Below, one piece after another: positions 35,053-42,434 of a stretch of 61,309 bases of DNA. The DNA is from Magnetococcus sp. PR-3 (GTDB lineage Bacteria > Pseudomonadota > Magnetococcia > Magnetococcales > Magnetococcaceae): NCBI RefSeq assembly GCF_036689865.1, contig NZ_JBAHUQ010000023.1, positions 11,051 through 72,359 on the forward strand, read 5' to 3'. The stretch's first letter is position 1. Every line of letters starts with the position of its first letter. The position numbers were made by a program, and so were the translations under genes. The notes below the pieces were generated by a model, which ran no database searches, was not told where the DNA came from, and saw only the letters and a program-made list of their open reading frames with translations.

Positions 35053-35682
35053 ATGGCTAAGTCTATGGTTAAGTATTTGTTATTATTGTTTCTAGTGGGT
35101 GGGTGTGTCAGCTTTCCTGGGCCCCGTGAGGTGCCGCTTTCGCAGTTGGTTATTGTGGGGGGTGGCGGGTCTGTTAGGCCTTTGACGGCGCTGATGACAG
35201 ATCTTCAAGTAACAGCCCAAAGTTCCCTGCCAGCCGATGAGGTGGGATTGCATAATTTGGAAGATAATGTCGAAAATCTTCGTGAAGCAAAAAATAAAAT
35301 CGGCATCGGCAGTCTGTTGTCCACGCTGGATGGCCGCCGGGTTCCTTTTGTCGCCAAAGTTGCAGGCTATGATCTGGACGGTGACTATAAGGTAGATCAA
35401 TGGGAGATGCAGCACGCCTGGACGGTTTGGGCCGCCGAGCTCGCCGTGGGGCAGCCGCTCTTGCCGGGGGCGTTGCAGGTGGCTGGTCAAGATGGGTATA
35501 AGCCTGTGCAGGGGTTGGCGCTTTCCCCGTTGGAGAGTCGTCAGGTGCGTAGCTGGTTGGTCTCTTTGGGGCAGCAGGATCCCAAGCGGGATGTAGCCCG
35601 TAGTTTGGCCGCCATGGATCTGATTATCGAATCGGCCCAACATCGCTATGAGTATGGTGGTGATGCTGTGGATGTGCCATGA
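35053..35682 (+). CDS. Lipoprotein with an EF-hand-like loop
   Basis: This 209-aa protein starts at the ATG at 35053. GGAG at 35041-35044 lies 8 nt upstream and favours it over the in-frame GTG at 35038. Residues 1-18 form a lipoprotein signal (hydrophobic LLLLFLVGG, then Cys18), so it should be lipid-anchored to the inner or outer membrane. Residues 107-118, DLDGDYKVDQWE, match the EF-hand Ca2+ loop at positions 1, 3, 5, 9 and 12, although the usual Gly6 is Tyr. The rest is helical with no family I recognise. Its stop overlaps the start of the next gene (ATGA), implying translational coupling. First gene of a probable three-gene operon, head-to-head with the giant adhesin. A role in surface assembly is inferred from position only. 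Confidence 0.85.
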   Translation: MAKSMVKYLLLLFLVGGCVSFPGPREVPLSQLVIVGGGGSVRPLTALMTDLQVTAQSSLPADEVGLHNLEDNVENLREAKNKIGIGSLLSTLDGRRVPFVAKVAGYDLDGDYKVDQWEMQHAWTVWAAELAVGQPLLPGALQVAGQDGYKPVQGLALSPLESRQVRSWLVSLGQQDPKRDVARSLAAMDLIIESAQHRYEYGGDAVDVP

Positions 35683-37643
35683 CCGAAGCATCCCTGAAGG
35701 TGCGGTTGGGTGAGCTGCGGGGCAGGCTGCAAAAAGGCCCGTTTGAGGGGGCGGTGGCCCAGGCCGAGCAGTTGTTTGCGCAGTACCCGCAGGATCCTCG
35801 GGTTTGTGAAGTTCTTGGGCTGATCTATGGGAGAGTCTCTGCGGTGGAAAAAGAGCAGGCTGTCTGGCGGCATGCCACACAGCTGTGGCCAGCCACGCCC
35901 ATTTTTCATTTTTACCTGGCGCTGTTGTTGATGCGCCAAGGTCACCGTGAAGCGGCACAACCCGCTTTAACGCAAGCCTTTGACCCGATGCCGAGCACAG
36001 CGCCTGTTTTGCTCTATATGGGGGAGATGTTGCTGGAGGTCTACGCTTTTTCACAGGCGGAGCGCTGCTTTAGGGCGCTGCTTGAGCTGCAGCCCGATCA
36101 TTTTCAGGGGATCATGGGGTTGGCCCATGCCTTGTTACCCCAGCATGGTGCCCGTGAGGTTGTTCAACTTCTAAAAACGGGGCTTGCCAAGCATGGGTCA
36201 CGGGGAGATATGTGGTCTCTGCTGGGGTTGGCGTATCAGGAGTGCGCCCTTGTAACCGAGGCTGTAGCGGCGTATCGCCAAGCTTTGGTGTGTGACCCTA
36301 AGCACGGTGCGGCCCGCAATAATTTGCAGATGGCCCAGCGCTATGCACACACCCCTGAGCAGCGGTTACAGCAGGTGGCGGCACGGTTGGGTGCGTCTAA
36401 AAATGGGTCGGTTGAGTATGGTGTGGCGCTCTATCAGGCTGGGCGGTTTGGTGAGGCTAAGGCTCTTTTTCGCCGTCAGCTTAAGGCCCAGGCGGGTGGG
36501 GCGCAGCTTCACTACTATTTGGCGTTGGCTGATCTGGGGTTGAAGGCGGTGGATCAGGCGGTGTTGCGTTTACAGCGGGTGCTCAAGGCGGTGCCTGAAC
36601 ATCTGTTTGCGCAGGTTGCTTTGGCCAATATTGAGCAGCAAGCAGCCCCAGGCGCGCGGCGGGTTGGGCTGCATCTGAATGTGCCTTATCACTATCATAT
36701 ATTAAAGTCAGTGGCGGAGGCTTGTCGGGCTTTAGGCATGCAGGTTATGGTCTCTCCTTGGGTGGAGGAGTTGCGATGGTTTGAGCCGGATGTGCTGGTG
36801 GTGGCGGAGTCCCACGCATCGTTGTTGCGTCACCCGTTTAAAGGGGTGCCTTTTGTGTGGGTGCGCCACGGTTTGATCAGTAAAAATATTACCTATCTCT
36901 CGGCACGGGTGAGTGATTATGCCTGTCTGACCAGCCATGCCAGTGGTGAAAACTACACGCTTAGAGGGGGGCGGCCACGGCAAGCGGTGTGGATTACCGG
37001 TTATCCGCAAATGGATTCCCTGTTTCAAGGGGGAGCGGTGAACATCCCACCCTTTATTCCACGTAATCATAAGGTTGTTTTATATGCGCCGACCTGGAAT
37101 GCCGCATTGTCAGCCCAGCCTATGTTGGGGCAGGCCTTGCCGGATGCCCTGTTGGCGGGTCGGTCGGATATTACGGTGCTCATTAAGCCACACCCTGTCA
37201 CTTGGGGGCACCATCCCCAATGGATCGATCAGTGGCGGCAGATGGCCCGTGCCCACCCGGCAATTCATCTGGTGGATGACCCGGCTGCGGATGTGATGCC
37301 TTATTTGGCGCGTGCCGATCTGTTGGTCAGTGATGTCTCTAGTGTCATGTTGCAATTCTTGGCCTTGGATCGCCCCATTATTGTATTGACCAACCCCGAA
37401 GCCAAACAGGCTGCACACTATGATCAGCAGGGGCCAGAGTGGCAGTACCGTCATGTTGCCCATGAGCTGTTTACGGTCGATGAACTGCCCGGTGCTATTA
37501 CAGAGGCACTGGAAAACCCCTATGACCGGGCCCAGGCACGTCAGGCCGTACGGCAAGATCTGTTTGGGGATTTAACGGATGGCCGTGCCGGGGTGCGTAT
37601 TGCCCAGAACATCGCCGCCATGCCGTGTGGGGTAGGTGGCTAG
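35679..37643 (+). CDS. TPR protein fused to a CDP-glycerol glycerophosphotransferase-like (TagB/TagF) domain
   Basis: 654 aa. Residues 1 to about 315 are helical TPR-type repeats (for example GEMLLEVYAFSQAERCFRAL, AYRQALVCDPKHGAARNNL). Residues about 318-640 read as a GT-B fold of the CDP-glycerol:poly(glycerophosphate) glycerophosphotransferase family (Pfam Glyphos_transf). The motifs are VWVRHGLISKNITYLS, TGYPQMDSL, YAPTWN, VLIKPHP, DVSSVMLQFLALDRPIIV. Known members transfer polyol phosphate from a CDP donor to a glycan or lipid-linked acceptor. There is no signal peptide or membrane span, so it should act in the cytoplasm or at the inner face of the inner membrane, with the TPRs binding a partner. 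The 4-bp overlap with the lipoprotein gene, and the cytidylyltransferase-like gene 52 bp downstream, support a polyol-phosphate pathway. Substrate unknown. A related GT-B sugar transferase remains possible. Confidence 0.85.
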   Translation: MTEASLKVRLGELRGRLQKGPFEGAVAQAEQLFAQYPQDPRVCEVLGLIYGRVSAVEKEQAVWRHATQLWPATPIFHFYLALLLMRQGHREAAQPALTQAFDPMPSTAPVLLYMGEMLLEVYAFSQAERCFRALLELQPDHFQGIMGLAHALLPQHGAREVVQLLKTGLAKHGSRGDMWSLLGLAYQECALVTEAVAAYRQALVCDPKHGAARNNLQMAQRYAHTPEQRLQQVAARLGASKNGSVEYGVALYQAGRFGEAKALFRRQLKAQAGGAQLHYYLALADLGLKAVDQAVLRLQRVLKAVPEHLFAQVALANIEQQAAPGARRVGLHLNVPYHYHILKSVAEACRALGMQVMVSPWVEELRWFEPDVLVVAESHASLLRHPFKGVPFVWVRHGLISKNITYLSARVSDYACLTSHASGENYTLRGGRPRQAVWITGYPQMDSLFQGGAVNIPPFIPRNHKVVLYAPTWNAALSAQPMLGQALPDALLAGRSDITVLIKPHPVTWGHHPQWIDQWRQMARAHPAIHLVDDPAADVMPYLARADLLVSDVSSVMLQFLALDRPIIVLTNPEAKQAAHYDQQGPEWQYRHVAHELFTVDELPGAITEALENPYDRAQARQAVRQDLFGDLTDGRAGVRIAQNIAAMPCGVGG

Positions 37644-37695
37644 TGTTGGTTGTGTCATAGGGGCTCTGTAGGGTGTTGGAGAGAGGAGTGGCGGT

Positions 37696-38352
37696 ATGGA
37701 GGGGGTAACTGGCCTGTTGTTGGCCGCTGGGCTTGGGCAAAGAATGGGGTTAGGGCCTAAAGCTTTGTTAAAAAAAGAGGGGGTCTCCCTTCTGGAGCGT
37801 GGGGTGGCCAGCTTACAACCTTGGTGTGATGCCGTGGTGGTGGTTCTGCCAGACTCTGCGCTGGTGTCAGCTTGGCAGTCTGTGTTTGCTGAGCAGGTGC
37901 AGTTGGTGGTGGGCGGTGCGCTGCGGCAGGAGAGTGTGCAGATCGGGGTGCGTATGGCCACTGGTGCGACGCTGCTTGTGCATGATGTGGTACGACCAAA
38001 CGTGCCAGATGCCGTGTTTGAACGGGTGATGGCTGCCGATAGGGGCGCCCAGGCGGTGGTGCCTGTTGTTCCCCGGCCGGTCCGAGACTCTCTGGCCAGA
38101 GTACAGGGAGGATCGTTGTTGGAGATGGTGCCACGTGATGGTTTGGTTGCGATACAAACTCCCCAGCGTTATCAGGCGGATGCCCTGAAAGAGGTGTTGG
38201 ATCATGCCCAGCAACAGGGGTGGCAGAGTCACTCGTTGCCCGAACTGTTTACGCGTCTGAACCATAAGGTCATAACCGTTGAGGGGGCGGCGGAGCAGGT
38301 GAAGCTGACCTATGCGCAGGATTGGCTGGCTTATGTGGGTGAAGTTGATTAA
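37696..38352 (+). CDS. IspD/TarI-family cytidylyltransferase-like protein
   Basis: 218 aa, the usual length for IspD. The nucleotide-binding signature LLAAGLGQRMGLGPKALL is at residues 8-25. GGALRQESV (73-81), HDVVRP (96-101), IQTPQRY (153-159) and VKLT (202-205) match family motifs. The segment that in IspD carries the TDD/TDE acceptor-site acidic residues reads SHSLPELFTRLNHKV (178-192), so the acceptor site looks changed. GAGGAG-like bases at 37683-37688 precede the ATG by 7 nt. Canonical IspD makes CDP-methylerythritol for isoprenoid synthesis. TarI-type relatives make CDP-ribitol for teichoic acids. Because the gene follows a TagB/TagF-like transferase, a CDP-polyol-forming role fits better, but IspD itself cannot be excluded without knowing whether the genome has another copy. 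Confidence 0.8.
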   Translation: MEGVTGLLLAAGLGQRMGLGPKALLKKEGVSLLERGVASLQPWCDAVVVVLPDSALVSAWQSVFAEQVQLVVGGALRQESVQIGVRMATGATLLVHDVVRPNVPDAVFERVMAADRGAQAVVPVVPRPVRDSLARVQGGSLLEMVPRDGLVAIQTPQRYQADALKEVLDHAQQQGWQSHSLPELFTRLNHKVITVEGAAEQVKLTYAQDWLAYVGEVD

Positions 38353-38584
38353 ATACAAAATTAAAGTGTAATAAATATGGGAAATGGTACGCATCTGAAA
38401 TGTTGATTGGCCTATAAGTAGCTATTTGGGATATGATGTGTCCATTCATGAATCACTCCGTACGGGTTTTAAGCGAAAAACGGGTGTCAAAACCCCCGTC
38501 ATGCTGGTTAGCCGTATCGGTCGAGTGATCAGTACACATGAAATGGTGTGAAATACGGTTTGCGCACCATTGTGGAGAGACTTC
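38353..38584. other. Intergenic region upstream of zapE with an imperfect hairpin
   Basis: This 232-bp gap has an AT-rich first half. ACGGGTTTT at 38462-38470 can pair with AAAACCCCCGT at 38489-38499, leaving a two-C bulge. No T-run follows, so it is not a convincing terminator. Promoters for zapE presumably lie here, but I could not identify boxes with good spacing. Confidence 0.3.
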
Positions 38585-39670
38585 ATGTCCCGTATGCAAT
38601 CCATCCATCCCTCTGATCTCTTTACCGCGCGTGTCAACGCTGGCACCTTGCGCGACGATGGCGATCAGGTGGCGGTCCTTCCTCAGTTGGATATCCTGGC
38701 CGAGCGTATGAACCTGCCTGTTGAGCGGGTTGAAAAGCGCGGTCTACAGGTGTGGCGTCCGCTGGAGGGTAAAAAAGTACCCCGGGGTCTTTATCTGCAC
38801 GGTCCTGTCGGGCGTGGTAAATCCATGCTTATGCAGCTGCTGTTTGATGCGGCGGCGGTTTCAGAGAAGCGTCGGGTGCACTTTCATCCCTTTATGGAAG
38901 AGCTGCACCAGCGTATGCACCGCTGTAATCCACCCCGTGGCATCGATATGATGGACTATATCGCCAGTGAAATTGCCCAAGAGACCCGTCTGCTTTGTTT
39001 TGATGAGTTTTTTGTGACTAATATTGGCGATGCCATGTTGTTGGGGCGCCTGCTGGAGTCACTCTTTAAGTGTGGGGTTACTCTGTGTGCCACCAGTAAC
39101 TGGGCACCGGAAAATCTGTTCCAGGGCGGCTATAATCGACTCAGCTTTATCCCCTTCCTTAAGGTCTTGCAGCAAAATGTGATCATTTTAGATCTGGCCC
39201 ATGGTGTGGATTGGCGCCGTAACCCCCTGACCGATGGTAGTGAAGGGGAGCCCCAGACTTTTGATCAGATCTTTGAAGAGTGCGCGGGTGTAGCGGCCCT
39301 GCCCAAAGTGATGAAGCTTAAAAAAGAGGAGGTGACCGCCATCGGCGTGGGTAATGGGTGTTACTGGTTTGACTTTGCCGAGCTGTGTGAACAGAGCTTG
39401 GGGCGGACCGAGTATTTGGACCTGTGTAAAAAAGCCGATGTGGTGTTGTTGTCAGATATTCCACTGTTGACCGAAGAGCTCTCCGATCCGGCGCTGCGTA
39501 TGGTGGTGTTGATTGACCTGCTCTATGAACACGGCATTCCACTGCGTATTGATGCCGCAGCCCCGGTTGATGAGCTCTGTACCGAAGGGCCGGTCTCCTT
39601 TACCTATGAGCGTACCGCGTCGCGTATGTTTGAGCTGATGCGCAAGCCGTTAAAGGTTGCTGAGGCATAA
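38585..39670 (+). CDS. zapE: AFG1-like AAA+ ATPase, cell division protein ZapE
   Basis: 361 aa from the ATG at 38585. GGAGAG sits 5 nt upstream, which favours this start over a TTG at 38570. Walker A is GPVGRGKS (residues 73-80) and Walker B is LLCFDEF (136-142), followed by VTNIGDAMLLGRLLESLF and an ATSNWAPENLFQGG sensor region typical of the AFG1/ZapE family. Proteobacterial ZapE is a cytoplasmic ATPase that associates with the Z ring and modulates FtsZ. Mitochondrial AFG1 is its homologue. The length matches the family. It is a single-gene unit closed by a strong terminator. Confidence 0.93.
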   Translation: MSRMQSIHPSDLFTARVNAGTLRDDGDQVAVLPQLDILAERMNLPVERVEKRGLQVWRPLEGKKVPRGLYLHGPVGRGKSMLMQLLFDAAAVSEKRRVHFHPFMEELHQRMHRCNPPRGIDMMDYIASEIAQETRLLCFDEFFVTNIGDAMLLGRLLESLFKCGVTLCATSNWAPENLFQGGYNRLSFIPFLKVLQQNVIILDLAHGVDWRRNPLTDGSEGEPQTFDQIFEECAGVAALPKVMKLKKEEVTAIGVGNGCYWFDFAELCEQSLGRTEYLDLCKKADVVLLSDIPLLTEELSDPALRMVVLIDLLYEHGIPLRIDAAAPVDELCTEGPVSFTYERTASRMFELMRKPLKVAEA

Positions 39671-39703
39671 TTTCAGGCTGGTTGGCAAAGATTAGGATTA
39701 TAA

Positions 39704-39745
39704 AAAACCCAACCTGGACTATATTTGTCCAGATTGGGTTTTTTT
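39704..39745 (+). terminator. Intrinsic terminator after zapE
   Basis: AACCCAACCTGGAC pairs with GTCCAGATTGGGTT around a TATATTT loop, with one internal mismatch. A run of seven T follows. This is a typical Rho-independent terminator. Confidence 0.9.
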
Positions 39746-39812
39746 GTGGAATTTTCCCTTTGGTTTCGGCTCCAAAAAAACATTGGGAATTTTGCTAGAG
39801 GAGGTGTGACCG

Positions 39813-41489
39813 ATGTCCGTTTTGCAAGAGACAACCCCGAATGGCCAAAAAGGGGCAGACCTGCTGGTGAAGTGTCTGGAAGAGCAGGGTGTTGAGTATA
39901 TTTTTGGTGTGCCGGGTGAAGAGAATTTGGATTTTCTGCATGCCTTGCGTGGTGCCTCCATTAAGCTGATCTTGACCCGTCATGAACAGGCTGCGGCCTT
40001 TATGGCGGCGACCTATGGGCGCTTAACTGGCCGCGCTGCGGTGGCGCTGACCACCCTGGGGCCTGGGGCTACCAACCTAACCACAGGGGTGGCGTATGCC
40101 CAGTTGGGGGGTATGCCGTTGGTGGTGATTACCGGGCAAAAGCCCATTAAAAAAAGCAAGCAGGGGCGTTTTCAGATCCTGGATGTGGTGGCCACCATGG
40201 CCCCCATTACCAAATTTGCGGAGCAAGTGCCCTCGGCCGATAAAATTCCCTCAATGGTTGCTGAGGCCTTTAAACGGGCGGAGCAGGAGCGACCTGGTGC
40301 GGTGCATTTGGAGCTGCCGGAAGATATCGCCCAGGAGTACACCCTTAATCAGGCCATGTCTAAAATATGGCTGCGCCGACCCCAGGCCGATGACATTGCC
40401 ATTGCGCGTGCGGTGCAGCGTATTCAACAAGCTACCCGCCCACTGATGATGTTGGCCGCTGGGGCCAATAGGCGGCGGGTCTCTAAGTATTTACAAGATT
40501 TTGTGCAGAAAACCGGCATTCCCTTTTTTAATACCCAAATGGGTAAAGGGGTGTTGGATGAACGGCAAGAGACTTTTTTAGGGACCGCAGCCTTGACCGA
40601 AGGGGACTATCTGCACTGTGCCATTGATCGGGCTGATTTGATCATATGTATGGGGCATGATGTGACCGAAAAGCCACCGGCCATTATGGGGCATACCGGT
40701 ACGGCTGAGGTGATCCATGTGAACTTTTATGCGGCGGAAGTTGATGATGTTTACTTCCCGACCATGGAGGTGATTGGGGATATCGCCGGTAGTGTCAAGC
40801 AGCTTACCGCCACCATTGAGCCACAACCCCATTGGGATTTTGCCTACTATAAAAAAATCCGTAAAGAGAACCTACTGCGTATTGCTGAGCGAGGGGATGC
40901 CCCGGATTTTCCCATCAAACCCCAGCGGTTTGTGCGTGATTTGCGGCGGGCTATGCCTGATGACGGTATTTTAACCTTGGATAATGGTATCTATAAAATC
41001 TGGGTGGCGCGTAACTACTTTGCCTACCAGCGCAATACGGTGCTGTTGGATAATGCTTTGGCGACCATGGGGGCTGGTTTACCCTCAGCCTTAGCCGCTA
41101 AAATTACCCACCCTGAACGAAAAGTTGTGGCGGTGTGTGGAGATGGCGGGTTCATGATGAACTCTCAGGAGCTAGAAACCGCTGTGCGTCTTAAGCTTGA
41201 TCTGGTCGTGATCGTCTTGCGGGATAACGCATATGGTATGATCAAGTGGAAGCAGGAGGCGATGGGGTTTGACGATTTTGGCCTGGATTATGGCAACCCT
41301 GATTTTGTGCTGTATGCCCAAAGCTATGGGGCCCAAGGGTGGCGTGTGGACCGTACCGAGCTGTTTGAAGAGCTGCTCTGCCACTGTTTGGCAACCCCTG
41401 GGGTGCATCTGATCGAACTGCCGGTGGATTATAGTGAGAACCAGCGGGTTTTAACCGAAGAGCTGGCCCAGAAACAGTGCTTGATCTAA
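39813..41489 (+). CDS. Thiamine-diphosphate enzyme, acetolactate synthase large-subunit-like (possibly catabolic type)
   Basis: 558 aa with a strong GGAGGT Shine-Dalgarno 7 nt before the ATG. It has the three-domain layout of ThDP-dependent acetolactate synthases: the N-terminal PYR domain with catalytic Glu58 (TRHEQAAAFMA), a central domain, and a C-terminal PP domain with the GDGGF...RDNAYG cofactor motif (about 445-475) that binds Mg2+ and ThDP. The expected reaction is condensation of two pyruvates to 2-acetolactate. Anabolic IlvB/IlvG enzymes usually show a G-R-F-D-D-R FAD-site motif. Here the matching stretch is ICMGHDVTEKPP, closer to the FAD-independent catabolic AlsS. No regulatory small subunit (IlvH/IlvN) is adjacent, which also fits the catabolic type. 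Other ThDP decarboxylases remain possible. Monocistronic, with its own terminator. Confidence 0.85.
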   Translation: MSVLQETTPNGQKGADLLVKCLEEQGVEYIFGVPGEENLDFLHALRGASIKLILTRHEQAAAFMAATYGRLTGRAAVALTTLGPGATNLTTGVAYAQLGGMPLVVITGQKPIKKSKQGRFQILDVVATMAPITKFAEQVPSADKIPSMVAEAFKRAEQERPGAVHLELPEDIAQEYTLNQAMSKIWLRRPQADDIAIARAVQRIQQATRPLMMLAAGANRRRVSKYLQDFVQKTGIPFFNTQMGKGVLDERQETFLGTAALTEGDYLHCAIDRADLIICMGHDVTEKPPAIMGHTGTAEVIHVNFYAAEVDDVYFPTMEVIGDIAGSVKQLTATIEPQPHWDFAYYKKIRKENLLRIAERGDAPDFPIKPQRFVRDLRRAMPDDGILTLDNGIYKIWVARNYFAYQRNTVLLDNALATMGAGLPSALAAKITHPERKVVAVCGDGGFMMNSQELETAVRLKLDLVVIVLRDNAYGMIKWKQEAMGFDDFGLDYGNPDFVLYAQSYGAQGWRVDRTELFEELLCHCLATPGVHLIELPVDYSENQRVLTEELAQKQCLI

Positions 41490-41506
41490 CACGGTGAACA
41501 CCCCGG

Positions 41507-41532
41507 AAAAGAGAACTTCGGTTCTCTTTTTT
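41507..41532 (+). terminator. Intrinsic terminator with UUCG loop
   Basis: A perfect 10-bp stem, AAAAGAGAAC / GTTCTCTTTT, closes a TTCG tetraloop and continues into T residues. It lies 18 nt after the acetolactate synthase-like stop codon. Confidence 0.93.
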
Positions 41533-41648
41533 GTCAGTTTTGGCTATTTTTGGACACATATGGGGGTTCTTGTTTCCCTTCGTTGCAGGGTTAAGTTATT
41601 CTTACCTTAGCGTAAATCGTGAATGGGTGAGATGTGAGGGGAGACGCT

Positions 41649-42434
41649 GTGTCTGTGTTGTTTAAACCGGTTTGGGGTGCCGGTCTTAGGGGCGTGTGGA
41701 TCGTTTGGCTGAGCTTGCTGCTCCTGCCACCCATTGCCCATGGGCAGCCTGTTGATGTGCCGCTGTTAACCTATCACACCCATCCGCCTTTTATTCTGAA
41801 TGAAGATCAAGGTCTTAGTCATGATCTGGCCCGCTGGCTAACCCAGCAAAGCGAAGGGCGCTACCGGTTTACAGTACAGTCGGTCTCTCGCCCCTATCTG
41901 AACCGCTGGTTGACTACGGAACAGGTGGCTTTGGTACCCTGGGTGCACCCCGTGTGGTTTAAGGATAAAGCTCAGCATCGCTACCACTGGAGCCAAATAC
42001 CCCTGATGAAAGGGGATAGTAATGTGCTGGTGGCGCGCAAGGATCGGCTAACATCCTATTCAGGGCCAGCCAGTCTGGATGGCTTGGTTTTAGGTGGGGT
42101 TTATGGGCACCACTATAAAGCGATTGATCCTTATATTGAACGCAGTGGGGCGTTGCGGCGGGTGAACGCCTCTAACCTGCAAGATAATATCAACAAGCTT
42201 TTAAACGGCCATGTTGATGTCACCTTAATGCCCCGTTCAGCCGCCCGCTATTTTCTGGCCCAGCTCTCCTCGGCAGATAGTCCTTTGCATGTCCTGCCTC
42301 AGCAGCATCAGGTGTATGATCGCTATTTAATGGTAGCAGGGGGGAATGCAGATCTGAAACACTGGGTGAATCAACAACTTGCCAATAAAACATACTATGC
42401 GCGTTGGCAAGCCTATGTGGCGCGCTATCAATGA
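41649..42434 (+). CDS. Periplasmic family-3-like solute-binding protein (sensor partner of the downstream kinase)
   Basis: About 261 aa from a GTG at 41649, preceded 5 nt upstream by AGGGGAG. An in-frame GTG at 41634 is the alternative. An N-terminal hydrophobic segment (VWIVWLSLLLLPPIAHG) is a Sec signal peptide. The mature part (YHTHPPFILNEDQGLSHDLARWLT... and VDVTLMPRSAARYFL) follows the bacterial extracellular solute-binding protein family 3 fold, which binds amino acids or similar small ligands. No ABC permease or ATPase is nearby. Instead its TGA overlaps the ATG of a hybrid histidine kinase (ATGATG), so it probably delivers a periplasmic ligand signal to that kinase rather than feeding a transporter. 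Confidence 0.8.
   Translation: MSVLFKPVWGAGLRGVWIVWLSLLLLPPIAHGQPVDVPLLTYHTHPPFILNEDQGLSHDLARWLTQQSEGRYRFTVQSVSRPYLNRWLTTEQVALVPWVHPVWFKDKAQHRYHWSQIPLMKGDSNVLVARKDRLTSYSGPASLDGLVLGGVYGHHYKAIDPYIERSGALRRVNASNLQDNINKLLNGHVDVTLMPRSAARYFLAQLSSADSPLHVLPQQHQVYDRYLMVAGGNADLKHWVNQQLANKTYYARWQAYVARYQ

Noticed and set aside
35092-36054. 320-aa minus-strand frame
   Set aside because: It is antisense to the lipoprotein and TPR-transferase genes, both with clear motifs. Its composition (Pro, His, Gln, Thr) is typical of a shadow frame.
37696-38352. Plain ispD assignment
   Set aside because: The nucleotide-binding motifs match, but the acceptor segment and the neighbouring transferase make the substrate uncertain, so no gene symbol is given.
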